Assembly: GCA_018662225.1 (NCBI GenBank) | Contig: JABJGO010000037.1 | Span: 1 to 49,313, forward strand | DNA length: 49,313 nt | Source of the DNA: Rhodospirillales bacterium | GTDB taxonomy: Bacteria; Pseudomonadota; Alphaproteobacteria; Rhodospirillales; Casp-alpha2 | Direction of reading: 5' to 3' | Notes under the pieces: model-generated | Seen by the model: the letters and a program-made list of their open reading frames with translations, nothing else | The model's database searches: none | Told to the model about the DNA's origin: nothing | Shown: piece after piece, positions 25,673 to 35,040 of the stretch | How positions within the stretch are numbered: position 1 is the stretch's first letter | How the letters are laid out: every line of letters begins with the position of its first letter | Program-made: the position numbers and the translations under genes

Positions 25673-26707
25673 ATGAAGTCACTCGTCAAAACCAAACGTG
25701 AAGTGGGTATCTGGATGGAAGACGTCCCCGAGCCTTCCATGGGCCACAACGACGTGCGCATTGAAATTCATAAAACCGCTATCTGCGGGACGGACGTTCA
25801 TATCTATAACTGGGATCAATGGGCGCAGGACACCATCCCCACGCCCATGACCATAGGCCATGAATTCATGGGCGAAATCGTGGAACTGGGCACCGAAGTC
25901 CGAGGTATGGAAATCGGTGACCGGGTATCGGGTGAAGGCCATATCACGTGTGGTCATTGTCGTAACTGCCGGGCCGGACGCCGACACCTTTGCCGCAATA
26001 CCGTTGGTGTGGGCGTAGACCGCCCCGGTTGCTTTGCTGAATATCTGGTGATCCCGGCCTCCAACGTATTCAAATTACCGAGTGATATTTCTGCTGATAT
26101 GGCCTCCATTCTGGATCCTTTTGGCAATGCCGCCCACACGGCGCTTACCTACAACATGGTCGGCGAAGACGTCTTGATCACAGGTGCCGGTCCCATCGGC
26201 ATTATGGCCGCCGGTATCGCCCGACATGTGGGCGCCCGGCATGTGGTGGTCACAGATATCAACGATTACCGGCTTGAACTGGCGAGCAAAATGGGCGCGA
26301 CACGGGCAGTCAACGTGACCAACACCAGCCTGGAAAGCGTCATGGAAGAACTGGACATGCAGGAAGGCTTCGATATTGGCCTGGAAATGTCCGGCAACCA
26401 GCAAGCCTTTCGGTCCATGCTACAGACCATGAACCATGGCGGCAGGATTGCCATTCTGGGCATCATGCCGGACGAAGCCTCAATCGACTGGAAATGGGTT
26501 GTGTTCAAGGGCCTTGAGTTAAAAGGCATCTATGGTCGTGAGATGTTTGAGACCTGGTACAAGATGGCGGCTATGCTGCAATCAGGCCTCGACATATCGC
26601 CGATCATCACCCATCACTTTCCGATAGATGATTTCCAGCAAGGTTTTGACATCATGTGTTCCGGGAATTCCGGTAAGGTAATTCTGGACTGGACCGGCAC
26701 TGCATAA
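25673..26707 (+). CDS. tdh: L-threonine 3-dehydrogenase
   Basis: A zinc-dependent medium-chain dehydrogenase that oxidises L-threonine to 2-amino-3-oxobutyrate with NAD+. Catalytic zinc site: Cys in [11 protein letters not shown] and GHEF; structural zinc: [15 protein letters not shown]. The nucleotide-binding glycine motif is [12 protein letters not shown], followed by the NAD-specific Asp (VVTDIN). The [10 protein letters not shown] segment near the C-terminus is typical of Tdh. 344 aa, close to the 341 of E. coli. Directly after kbl. GAGAGAAA precedes the ATG. Together with Kbl it converts threonine to glycine and acetyl-CoA. Confidence 0.97.
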   Translation: MKSLVKTKREVGIWMEDVPEPSMGHNDVRIEIHKTAICGTDVHIYNWDQWAQDTIPTPMTIGHEFMGEIVELGTEVRGMEIGDRVSGEGHITCGHCRNCRAGRRHLCRNTVGVGVDRPGCFAEYLVIPASNVFKLPSDISADMASILDPFGNAAHTALTYNMVGEDVLITGAGPIGIMAAGIARHVGARHVVVTDINDYRLELASKMGATRAVNVTNTSLESVMEELDMQEGFDIGLEMSGNQQAFRSMLQTMNHGGRIAILGIMPDEASIDWKWVVFKGLELKGIYGREMFETWYKMAAMLQSGLDISPIITHHFPIDDFQQGFDIMCSGNSGKVILDWTGTA

Positions 26708-26711
26708 CGCC

Positions 26712-27665
26712 ATGATTTCAGCCATTCGATCATCCAGCCCTCGTATCCGGGCCATACTGTGTGTCTTGTTGGGCATCGTGTTTTACACGGCCAACGACAG
26801 CACCATCAAATGGCTCAGCGGTGGTTATCCCCTGCATGAAATTGTCCTGTTCCGTGCCGCCGTCGCACTTGGCTTCACATTGATTATTGTACAGTTAGAA
26901 GGTGGCTTCAGCATCTTACGGGTTAGGCGGCCAGGGCTGCATATCCTGCGCGGCCTGTTGGTCATGTGCGCCAATATGGGATTTTTCTTAGGGCTGGCCA
27001 CACTGCCACTGGCGGAGAACACCGCAATCTTCTTTCTGGCACCCCTGTTTATCACGGCCCTCGCCGTCCCCATCCTGGGTGAGCGCGCCAGTGCGTTACG
27101 GTGGGCAGCTGTTTTGACCGGATTCCTTGGTGTGGTCATTATGGTGCGACCCGGTTCAGGCGTGATACAGATAACGGCCCTGCTGCCCGTGGGGGGCGCA
27201 TTGGCCTACGCCTTGATGCAGATGATGACACGCAAGTTGGGGGTACGGGATAAAGCCTCCACTCTGGCCTTTTATGTTCATGCGACCTATATCGTGGCCT
27301 GCGTCAGTATCTGGACTATTGCCGGCGATGGTCGCTTCAGCGACGGATCTGACCCGACCATTGATTTCCTGTTCCGCAGGTGGATTTGGCCCGGCAATGA
27401 CGATCTCTTGTTGATGGTATTGGCTGGTTTTCTGGTCGCCATGGCCGGTTATCTGGTGTCACAAGCGTACCGTTTGTCAGAAGCCGCCGTGATTGCGCCA
27501 TTTGAGTATCTGGCCCTGCCATTGGCCGTATTCTGGGGCTACCAGTTATGGGGCGACTTGCCCGATTTTATTTCGGTTTTGGGCATGGTCCTCATTGCGG
27601 GAAGCGGATTGTTCGTGTTCTACCGCGAAACCATGAAGGGACGCTCCCTGGCTGGGCGACGATAG
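26712..27665 (+). CDS. DMT-superfamily (EamA) transporter
   Basis: A ten-helix inner-membrane transporter made of two EamA repeats (about residues 10-140 and 155-300). The first repeat has the LFRAAVAL segment and LPLAENTAIFFLAPLFITALA, the second APFEYLALPLAVFWGYQLWGD; both are hallmark EamA regions. Such proteins often export amino acids, metabolites or drugs; the substrate cannot be read. The start is five bases after the tdh stop, so it is probably co-transcribed and may move threonine, glycine or a related compound. Similar in type but not close to the second EamA gene downstream. Confidence 0.88.
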   Translation: MISAIRSSSPRIRAILCVLLGIVFYTANDSTIKWLSGGYPLHEIVLFRAAVALGFTLIIVQLEGGFSILRVRRPGLHILRGLLVMCANMGFFLGLATLPLAENTAIFFLAPLFITALAVPILGERASALRWAAVLTGFLGVVIMVRPGSGVIQITALLPVGGALAYALMQMMTRKLGVRDKASTLAFYVHATYIVACVSIWTIAGDGRFSDGSDPTIDFLFRRWIWPGNDDLLLMVLAGFLVAMAGYLVSQAYRLSEAAVIAPFEYLALPLAVFWGYQLWGDLPDFISVLGMVLIAGSGLFVFYRETMKGRSLAGRR

Positions 27666-27717
27666 ATACGGCCTAGTTTTGCTTGGCCGAAATGCCATCG
27701 CCGGGTATGTTCAGTGT

Positions 27718-28242
27718 ATGAGCAAAAATCATCAACGTGCGGTATTTGGTGCCAGTTGTTATTGGGGCGCAGAAGCCGCATTCAGGTCTGTTCCGGGCGT
27801 CATGAACACCAGTGTTGGCTTCATGGGCGATTCCCTATGTTGCGCGACTGTACCGAGCAGCGATAAAGAGGCCGCAGGCTTGTGTATGGTAGAAGTCGTT
27901 CAGATTGACTTCGACGCTGATCAGATCAGTTACGCTCAACTCCTGGATACATTCTGGAACTGTCACGATGCGGCCCGGACTACCCACCTCCCTGAAGATG
28001 GTCGACCGTCTGTGGAACGTTCCGTCCTGTTCGTGTCGAATGATGAACAACGCAAGGTCGCCGAGACAGAACGTGACGTGGTCAACCAGTCTGCCCGGTT
28101 CTCCACAGCCGTCACCACAACTATCGAATCCGTAGGTCATTTCCACCGGGCAGATGAAGCTGAACAACGATATTTCGAGCGCAACGATGGCGCTGTATGT
28201 TCTGCCAAATCAGTGGTTGCTGACACAGAAGCGGCCGAATAG
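27718..28242 (+). CDS. Divergent methionine sulfoxide reductase A paralogue
   Basis: The MsrA fold is visible and the catalytic cysteine is kept as Cys14 in FGASCYWGAE, where MsrA has GCFWG. YAQLLDTFWNCHD and the FHRADEAEQRYFERN tail also match MsrA. However, the substrate-pocket motif D-x-G-x-QYRS is replaced by EDGRPSVERSV, so the pocket tyrosine and aspartate are lost, and extra cysteines (SLCCA, GLCMV) occur where the family has glycine-rich sequence. ATG 27718 is preferred over the earlier start at 27679. 174 aa. It lies directly before a canonical msrA, probably after an old tandem duplication. Activity on methionine sulfoxide is doubtful. Confidence 0.75.
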   Translation: MSKNHQRAVFGASCYWGAEAAFRSVPGVMNTSVGFMGDSLCCATVPSSDKEAAGLCMVEVVQIDFDADQISYAQLLDTFWNCHDAARTTHLPEDGRPSVERSVLFVSNDEQRKVAETERDVVNQSARFSTAVTTTIESVGHFHRADEAEQRYFERNDGAVCSAKSVVADTEAAE

Positions 28243-28253
28243 GGGAATACATC

Positions 28254-28721
28254 ATGGAAACCGCAACATTTGCGGCCGGATGCTTCTGGGGACCGGAAGT
28301 GAGCTTTAGCAAAGTGACCGGTGTGACCAAAACCGCCGTGGGTTACATAGGTGGCCACATAGACAATCCCACTTACCGCGACGTCTGTACCGGCACCTCC
28401 AATCATGCCGAAGCTGTACAGCTTGAGTTCGATCCCGAAATCGTCAGTTATGATAAACTGCTCAATATCTTTTGGGCATGCCACGATCCAACCCTGATCA
28501 ACAGACAAGGCCCGGATATAGGCACCCAGTACCGGACCGCTATTTTTACCCATTCCGATGACCAGATGGCCCAGGCGGAAGCCTCTAAAGCCAACCTTGG
28601 CCAATCGGGTTTGCTGGGCCAGCCTATCGCCACCACCATTGAACCCGCGCCCACATTCTGGCGCGCCGAAGAAGATCATCAGAAGTTCTTCGAAAAACGC
28701 GGCATGATGCACGGACACTAA
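28254..28721 (+). CDS. msrA: Peptide-methionine (S)-S-oxide reductase
   Basis: MsrA reduces the S-epimer of methionine sulfoxide, free or in proteins, using thioredoxin. All family motifs are present: AAGCFWGPE with the catalytic Cys10, VGYIGGH, HAEAVQLEFDPE, LLNIFWACHDP, the pocket motif DIGTQYRTAIF, and the AEEDHQKFFEKR tail. Length 155 aa places it among the short MsrA proteins; C-terminal resolving cysteines are absent, so recycling probably uses external thiols. It lies 11 bases after the divergent paralogue and 6 bases before the second EamA gene, within one probable operon. Confidence 0.95.
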   Translation: METATFAAGCFWGPEVSFSKVTGVTKTAVGYIGGHIDNPTYRDVCTGTSNHAEAVQLEFDPEIVSYDKLLNIFWACHDPTLINRQGPDIGTQYRTAIFTHSDDQMAQAEASKANLGQSGLLGQPIATTIEPAPTFWRAEEDHQKFFEKRGMMHGH

Positions 28722-28727
28722 TGCGTC

Positions 28728-29648
28728 ATGGCTGCTCTCCTGCGATTGTTCCGATCAGATAGCGATACGCTAACCACAGGCATTCTGTTCGGCGTCCTTG
28801 CGGCCTTGATCTGGGGGGCGTGGCCCGTGGTAACGCGATTTGGCGTGCAACAAACGTTGAGCGCGCCTGACGTGACAGCTCTACGTTTTCTGGTCGTTGG
28901 CATGATCACGCTGCCGATCTTTATAAAACGCGGTCTTCAGGGCATTGGCTGGCCCAAGGCTTTGATCATGGCCAGTGGGGCTGGCATTCTTTACATGATG
29001 GCCGCGTCCCATGGTTTTAATTTCGCCCCCGCTGGACACGGTGGCGTGCTGGTCCCAAGCACCATGTTAACAACGGCTATGCTCGGTAGCTGGATCGTTT
29101 TGGGTGACAAACCAACCAAGCTTCGCCTCACGGGCTATGGCATCTTATTGACAGGGATTGTCCTGATCGGTCGAGAAGGCTTAAGCGGTAGTACAGGCGT
29201 AGATACCTGGATTGGTGATCTACTTTTCATCTGTGCCGGATTTTTGTGGGGTGTGTATACCGTGACCTTGCGCACCTGTGATACAGACCCCTTGCATGCA
29301 ACCGCCGTGGTTTCTGTCATTTCCATGGCCGTCTACACGCCGCTGTACCTGATATTCGCCGATAGCAACATCCCCGAAGCACCCATGAGTGAAATTCTTA
29401 CGCAGGGTGCCTTTCAGGGCATCGCCGCGGGTCTGCTGGCCCTGTTGTTTTACAGCCGGGCCGTCAAGCTCATGGGGGCTGCGCGTGGCTCATTATTTGC
29501 GGCCCTTGTTCCCGGCATCACCGTCATATTGGCCTACGGCGCGTTGGATGAAACACCCAATATGTGGGAGCTTTCAGGATTAGTCGTGGTTAGCGCCGGG
29601 ATGTTCTATGCTCTCGGTCTCAATCGATTGATCTCACCTCGGCAATAG
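28728..29648 (+). CDS. DMT-superfamily (EamA) transporter
   Basis: A second ten-helix EamA protein (two repeats, about residues 15-145 and 160-300). Conserved regions include FGVLAALIWGAWPVVTRFGV, the ALRFLVVGMITLP segment, and in repeat two the ARGSLFAALVPGITVILAYG block. The substrate is unknown. It starts 6 bases after msrA and ends 13 bases before the oxidoreductase gene, so it belongs to the same run. The order EamA-MsrA-like-MsrA-EamA is notable: two exporters flank two reductases. Confidence 0.88.
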   Translation: MAALLRLFRSDSDTLTTGILFGVLAALIWGAWPVVTRFGVQQTLSAPDVTALRFLVVGMITLPIFIKRGLQGIGWPKALIMASGAGILYMMAASHGFNFAPAGHGGVLVPSTMLTTAMLGSWIVLGDKPTKLRLTGYGILLTGIVLIGREGLSGSTGVDTWIGDLLFICAGFLWGVYTVTLRTCDTDPLHATAVVSVISMAVYTPLYLIFADSNIPEAPMSEILTQGAFQGIAAGLLALLFYSRAVKLMGAARGSLFAALVPGITVILAYGALDETPNMWELSGLVVVSAGMFYALGLNRLISPRQ

Positions 29649-29661
29649 AGTTAAACCAGCT

Positions 29662-32600
29662 ATGCTCAAAACCGTATCCCTGAACGACAAATACACGCTC
29701 GATACAGGGTGGGTGTTCATTACGGGCACGCAGGCGCTTGTGCGGTTGGCACTCATGCAGCGCCGCCGGGATGAGCGTGCAGGTGCAAATACCGCCGGGT
29801 ACGTAACCGGCTACCGGGGGTCACCACTGGGCACTGTTGATATGGAGTTCGGTCGCGCCCGCGCAACAGTGGATGCCCACCACATAAAATTTCAAGCCGC
29901 CGTGAACGAAGACCTGGGTGCAGCTGCTGTATGGGGCACACAACAGGCGAACCTGTTTCCGGGTGCCACCCACGATGGTGTTTTTGCCATGTGGTACGGC
30001 AAGGGACCGGGCGTAGACCGATCCGGCGATGCCTTCCGTCATGCCAATCTGGCGGGCAGCTCACCACTCGGCGGTGTGCTGGTCTTGGCGGGTGATGATC
30101 CATCGGGGAAATCATCCACGGTACCAAGCCAGAGCGAACACGCCCTGATGGATGCATGGATACCCATACTTGCGCCCTGCAATGTGCAGGAGCTGTTGGA
30201 CTACGGTCTTATGGGGTGGGCCATGTCGCGGTTTTCAGGGTGCTGGGTGGCGATGAAAACGCTCAGCGACACCATGGATTCTTCTGCTGTCATTGACGCT
30301 GATCTGGACCGGGTTCAGATCGCTCTACCTGAAGGGATCACCATGCCGACAGGCGGTGTTCACGCGCGTTGGCCTGATCCGAAAGATAAAGTCGAAGGGC
30401 GCCTGCAAGAATTCAAGATGCCCGCCGTGGCGGCTTTCGCGCGGGCCAACAATCTGGATAAAACCATCATCCACGCACCGGTAGCGACCATTGGTATTAT
30501 GGCCGCCGGTAAGGCCTGGCTGGATACCCTACAGGCGCTGGAAGATTTAGGGATAGATGATGCGAAAGCCCGCGCATTGGGTATCCGCGTTCGCAAGGTG
30601 GGTATGCCGTGGCCGCTGGAACCGGAAGGCACATCTGAGTTCGCGCAAGGTCTGAAAGAAATCATCGTTATTGATGAGAAACGCCCGGTCATTGAGCCAC
30701 AACTGAAAGAACAGCTTTATCATCAACCCGATAGCGTCCGTGCAAGAATTACCGGCAAGCATGATCCGGACGGCGCACCCGCCATCCCCGCATGGGCGGA
30801 ACTGAATGCAGATTCCATCGCCCGCGTAATCGCGGGGCGGCTGACCGCTCATGGCATTTCGGCGAACCTGTTTGAGCGACTGGAACAGATAGAAGATCGC
30901 GCTACACGGGTCAGCACCCTGTCCAGCGACGTGAAGCGCCTGCCCTACTATTGTTCAGGCTGCCCCCACAACACCTCCACCGTGGTGCCGGAAGGATCAC
31001 AGGCCGCCGCCGGAATTGGTTGCCACTTCATGGTGACCTGGATGGACCGCGACACCGACACCTTCACCCAAATGGGGGCAGAAGGAGCCAACTGGCTGGG
31101 CCGGGCACCGTTCACCAAAACACCGCATATGTTCGTCAATATCGGCGATGGCACGCTGTTTCATTCGGGCACCCTCGCCATCCGGGCGGGCGTGGCATCG
31201 GGCGCCAATGTAACCTACAAAATATTATACAACGATGCCGTTGCCATGACGGGCGGCCAACCCATGGATGGCCCCATGACGGTACCCATGGTCACCCAGC
31301 AAATGCGGGCCGAGGGTATTGAACGCATCGCTATCGTGTCAGACGAGCCCGACAAGTATCCGGTTGGCACAATATTCGCACCCGGCACCAGCTTCCATCA
31401 CCGTGATGATTTCGATCAGGTTCAACGCGATATCCGGCACTGGCCGGGAGTCTCTGTGCTTATTTACGATCAAACCTGTGCCGCCGAGAAACGCCGCCGC
31501 CGAAAACGCGGCACCTATCCCGACCCGGACAAACGCGCCTTTATCAATTCACTTGTGTGCGAAGGTTGCGGCGATTGCGGGATTGTTTCCAACTGTGTTG
31601 CCATCGTGCCCAAGCACACCGCATTTGGCCGGAAACGGGCCATTGATCAAGCGTCGTGCAACAAAGATTACAGCTGCGTTGACGGATTTTGCCCCAGCTT
31701 CGTGACGGTGGAAGGGGCCACCCTCAGAAAACCTGATCCCATCGCACCTGATCAGCAAGAAGCCTTGCCTGAACCACCATTACCCGAGCTTGAGAAGCCC
31801 TACACCGTGATGATGAGCGGCATCGGGGGCACAGGCGTGGTGACTGTCGGTCACCTGCTGGCGATGGCGGCACACCTGGACGGGCGCGGGGTATCCGTGC
31901 TGGATGTGGCGGGTCTTGCGCAAAAAAATGGTGCCGTGTTCACACACCTGAGCATCGCACGGAGTCCCGATCAGCTTCGCGCCACACGTATTGGACCGGG
32001 ACAGGCTGATCTGTTGTTGGGCTTTGATATGGTTGCATCGGCCAGCGCCGATACCCTTAGCTGTTTGGGGCCAAGCGTATCAAACGCTGTCGTCAACACA
32101 CACCAGACCATGACGGCGGATTTCACGCAAAACCCTGATCTGACGTTCCCCGTCGCACAATTGATGGACGCCATTCAGGGCTGCGTTAAACCCGAGGGCT
32201 GTCACAGCTTTGATGCTCATGCCGTGGCGGCCGGTGTCATGGGTGACACGATTGCGGCCAATATCACGTTGATGGGCTACGCATGGCAGCAAGGCCTGAT
32301 TCCCATTTCACTGGATGCCGTGATGGAAGCTATTCGCCTGAACGGTGTGGCCGTTGAGTTTAATCAGATTGCTTTCACCTGGGGCCGCCGTATGGCGCAT
32401 AATCCGGCGCAAATTCAAGATCTCGCGACCAACGATACACCAGTCCCGGAAAGCACAGCGGACTTGATCGAAACGCTGACCGCTGATTTGGTTGCTTATC
32501 AAAACCAACCCTATGCGGATCAGTACCGGCAATTCATCGCCCACGTACAACACGACAGTCGAGACGAGCTAACCCGTGCGGTTGCCATCAACCTGCACAA

Positions 32601-33057
32601 ATTGATGGCGTATAAAGACGAGTATGAGGTCGCCCGTTTGTTCACCGATGGCCGGTTTGAGGCCGAACTAGCGGACCAGTTTGAAGGCAACTACCGGATC
32701 ACCTATCACATGGCACCGCCGGTATTGGCGCGCAAAGATCTGCGCACCAGTGTTCCGGCCAAGATGGCCTTTGGTGGATGGATGAAGCTTTTGTTAGGGG
32801 TGATCGCTGGACTGCGCGGCTTGCGAGGCACGCCGTTTGATGTGTTCGGCTATAGCAAAGAACGCCGGGCGGAGCGATCACGGATTGCTGATTACAAAGA
32901 CCAGATTGCGACGCTGATCGAGGGCCTGGATGCCGCCAACGATGACACCGTCGTACAGATCGCCAGCCTGCCTGAGCGTATTCGGGGCTTTGGTCACATC
33001 AAGGAGCACAATGCCCGTCACGCGGATAGCTGCGCGGATGACTTGCTGGCGCGTTAA
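29662..33057 (+). CDS. Indolepyruvate ferredoxin oxidoreductase, fused large form
   Basis: This enzyme decarboxylates arylpyruvates (indole-, phenyl-pyruvate from Trp/Phe) to aryl-acetyl-CoA using thiamine diphosphate and iron-sulfur clusters. Domain order: pyrimidine-binding alpha region (~1-420), TPP-binding region with CSGCPHNTS and FVNIGDGTLFHSG...ILYNDAVAMTGGQP (~430-540), a 4Fe-4S region with CEGCGDCGIVSNC and SCNKDYSCVDGFCPSF (~632-685), the gamma-like domain with GIGGTGVVTVG (~710-900), and the C-terminal DUF6537-like part. The 1131-aa fused form is typical of proteobacteria. It closes a run of amino-acid genes. Its TAA overlaps the stop of the convergent mlrC-like gene. Specificity for indolepyruvate is by family name only. 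Confidence 0.9.
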   Translation: MLKTVSLNDKYTLDTGWVFITGTQALVRLALMQRRRDERAGANTAGYVTGYRGSPLGTVDMEFGRARATVDAHHIKFQAAVNEDLGAAAVWGTQQANLFPGATHDGVFAMWYGKGPGVDRSGDAFRHANLAGSSPLGGVLVLAGDDPSGKSSTVPSQSEHALMDAWIPILAPCNVQELLDYGLMGWAMSRFSGCWVAMKTLSDTMDSSAVIDADLDRVQIALPEGITMPTGGVHARWPDPKDKVEGRLQEFKMPAVAAFARANNLDKTIIHAPVATIGIMAAGKAWLDTLQALEDLGIDDAKARALGIRVRKVGMPWPLEPEGTSEFAQGLKEIIVIDEKRPVIEPQLKEQLYHQPDSVRARITGKHDPDGAPAIPAWAELNADSIARVIAGRLTAHGISANLFERLEQIEDRATRVSTLSSDVKRLPYYCSGCPHNTSTVVPEGSQAAAGIGCHFMVTWMDRDTDTFTQMGAEGANWLGRAPFTKTPHMFVNIGDGTLFHSGTLAIRAGVASGANVTYKILYNDAVAMTGGQPMDGPMTVPMVTQQMRAEGIERIAIVSDEPDKYPVGTIFAPGTSFHHRDDFDQVQRDIRHWPGVSVLIYDQTCAAEKRRRRKRGTYPDPDKRAFINSLVCEGCGDCGIVSNCVAIVPKHTAFGRKRAIDQASCNKDYSCVDGFCPSFVTVEGATLRKPDPIAPDQQEALPEPPLPELEKPYTVMMSGIGGTGVVTVGHLLAMAAHLDGRGVSVLDVAGLAQKNGAVFTHLSIARSPDQLRATRIGPGQADLLLGFDMVASASADTLSCLGPSVSNAVVNTHQTMTADFTQNPDLTFPVAQLMDAIQGCVKPEGCHSFDAHAVAAGVMGDTIAANITLMGYAWQQGLIPISLDAVMEAIRLNGVAVEFNQIAFTWGRRMAHNPAQIQDLATNDTPVPESTADLIETLTADLVAYQNQPYADQYRQFIAHVQHDSRDELTRAVAINLHKLMAYKDEYEVARLFTDGRFEAELADQFEGNYRITYHMAPPVLARKDLRTSVPAKMAFGGWMKLLLGVIAGLRGLRGTPFDVFGYSKERRAERSRIADYKDQIATLIEGLDAANDDTVVQIASLPERIRGFGHIKEHNARHADSCADDLLAR

Positions 33058-34541
33058 AAGGTCACATCCGGATCAAGCGGATGGATGGGTCGCGGCACGT
33101 TCTCATAGGGCATGGCCGCATAATTCGTTGTACACAACGCACCGCTGTCACACACAACCACCTTTTCCGCCATAGGCTCAAATGCAGCGCGGAAGTGCTG
33201 CATGGATTTAAGGGCGACGACGGATTTGGCTGAGGGATCAATACCAAAAGCGCGAAACTGCTGCTGGTCATACATTTGCGAGGCCTCGGTCGTGACCAGC
33301 ACATCAATGCCGTCCACATGCAGAACAGCGGTCGGGCCGAAGTGCATGGTCTGACCACCCTTCATGGGACCATCGCCCACGCATTCACCATCGCTCAGAC
33401 ACTTGATCACACCCGTCACGGAAAGCGGGCTACCGCCAAACCGGGGATCAGTCTTGCCACCAATATCCAGTGTCACGGTTTCGCCTTCCGCGTGTTCATG
33501 CAGTTTGGCGGCGGCTTCCGGATCAACCATAGGCCCGAAACAGGCATCCTTCACACCACGATCAAGCATGGCTTTGAGAAGCGCTGGTGCATCCCCATAG
33601 GCACCACCACCCGGATTATCTGCATAGTCTGCGATAATCAACGGCGCGCCATTCGCGGTAAACTCAGTCGCCATGGCGGCGACGTCATCCACGCTGTAAA
33701 AGGTATTCAACACCTCATCCCGCTTGGCCCAGATGTCATCCATCATATGTTCGGCAAAGGCCTGGTGCGCGGTCGGGTCGCCGTCACAGGTCACCAGGAC
33801 GGTCGGTCCCAGCTCACTGATATCGCTGCTCTCGAACCCGGCGTTGATGCTGACCGCGTACACATGGGGTTCCTGTTCGTAGGCCCGCGCCCGCTCAAAC
33901 CGTTCAATCATAGGGCCGATATCGGTCCGCCCACCGTTGGCTTCCACCAACATGGGACGGTGCGCGCGCAAGGTGATCGGTGTGATTTCACCTGTCATGG
34001 CCCGCTGCAGGATATCACCCGCTTGGCGGGCGGCTTCGCGCATATCGATATGCGGGTAGGTTTTGTATGACACAATAATATTGGACAATTCACACATCTG
34101 GGCCGTTACATTGGCGTGCAGATCCAGGGTGATGGCGATGGGCACGTCTGGCCCGAGGAGCGCCCGTATGCGGCGTAACAACTCACCTTCCCCATCGTGA
34201 CTGTCCTCGGTCACCATAGCCCCGTGAAGTGGCAATAGAATGCCGTCAGGTGGATTGTCGCGGGCCGCGCCTAAGATCAGATCAGTCACCGTATCAAAGG
34301 CCTCACGTGTCACAAGGCCGGAAGGTCCAGCAATGGCTGACACCGCGTGCGTCATGTGCCAGCCATAGGCTTGGGCACATTCCAGACACCCGGCCACGCC
34401 GGTGTTGGTGCCCTCAAGGCCGATCAGGCCATCATTACCAACACAAAAGCGACCCGCTTCAAATGCTGGAATGCCCGTTTTGCGAACACTGAATGTATTG
34501 GTTTCGTGCAGGAACTCTGCGGTCAGGACATTGAATGTCAT
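33054..34541 (-). CDS. MlrC/M81-family metallopeptidase-like hydrolase
   Basis: MlrC completes microcystin breakdown in Sphingomonads, but most M81 proteins have unknown amide or peptide substrates. Zinc ligands match MlrC by order and spacing: Asp140 and His142 (ITLDLHANVT) and His164 (TYPHIDMREA). Other family signs are AEFLHETNTFS at the N-terminus, LPLHGAMV, and IADYADNPGGGAYGD. ATG 34541 gives 495 aa, the family length; the longer reading adds 32 residues that run into the GNAT gene. It starts 13 bases after that GNAT gene ends, on the same strand. M81 genes often accompany HyuA/HyuB genes, one of which lies ~7 kb away. Confidence 0.88.
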   Translation of the reverse strand: MTFNVLTAEFLHETNTFSVRKTGIPAFEAGRFCVGNDGLIGLEGTNTGVAGCLECAQAYGWHMTHAVSAIAGPSGLVTREAFDTVTDLILGAARDNPPDGILLPLHGAMVTEDSHDGEGELLRRIRALLGPDVPIAITLDLHANVTAQMCELSNIIVSYKTYPHIDMREAARQAGDILQRAMTGEITPITLRAHRPMLVEANGGRTDIGPMIERFERARAYEQEPHVYAVSINAGFESSDISELGPTVLVTCDGDPTAHQAFAEHMMDDIWAKRDEVLNTFYSVDDVAAMATEFTANGAPLIIADYADNPGGGAYGDAPALLKAMLDRGVKDACFGPMVDPEAAAKLHEHAEGETVTLDIGGKTDPRFGGSPLSVTGVIKCLSDGECVGDGPMKGGQTMHFGPTAVLHVDGIDVLVTTEASQMYDQQQFRAFGIDPSAKSVVALKSMQHFRAAFEPMAEKVVVCDSGALCTTNYAAMPYENVPRPIHPLDPDVTF

Positions 34542-34554
34542 TGTGAACGATCTC

Positions 34555-35019
34555 TCATAGCTGTTTACGCATGTGAACGCGCTTGAATGTATCGTCACCG
34601 TGTTCCGGCAACATCCGGGAAGTTTCAACAAACCCATGCCGGGCGTAAAGCCGTAACAGATGATCCATCATTTCTGCCGTTTGTAAAACCAGCGCGGTCA
34701 CACCGTCGCCTATGGCAACTTGCTCCAGCTCACCGATCAACCAACTGCCAACACCCTGCCCCTGTCGGGCTGGATTAACGCCGAGCTGGTCAATAATCAA
34801 ATGGTTATGGTCACGCACGGTACAGATAAAGCCGACAATCGAATGTCCGTCCATGCCCACATAGACATTGCCACCTTTGATGGCAACATTCAGCCATGGG
34901 TAAGGGCCTGCGGTGTTCTGTTCGTCAATTTGCTGCACATAGGGCGTGAAGGCTGCGAGCATGAGATCGTAAATCTCATCGTGCTGAGATGGCACCGCTT
35001 TCGAAAAAATCAACGCCAT
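34555..35019 (-). CDS. GNAT-family N-acetyltransferase
   Basis: A 154-residue acetyltransferase using acetyl-CoA. The pyrophosphate-binding loop is clear: LGVNPARQGQGVGSWLIGEL, matching (Q/R)-x-x-G-x-(G/A). A beta-strand pair precedes it (YVGMDGHSIVGFICTV) and the C-terminal YARHGFVETSRML is the usual last part of the fold. Substrate unknown: amino acid, amine or antibiotic are all possible. It lies 21 bases after the SulP gene stop and 13 bases before mlrC, so SulP-GNAT-MlrC are likely one transcript. Confidence 0.88.
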   Translation of the reverse strand: MALIFSKAVPSQHDEIYDLMLAAFTPYVQQIDEQNTAGPYPWLNVAIKGGNVYVGMDGHSIVGFICTVRDHNHLIIDQLGVNPARQGQGVGSWLIGELEQVAIGDGVTALVLQTAEMMDHLLRLYARHGFVETSRMLPEHGDDTFKRVHMRKQL

Positions 35020-35040
35020 GAGAACACCCCATTCAGTTGC

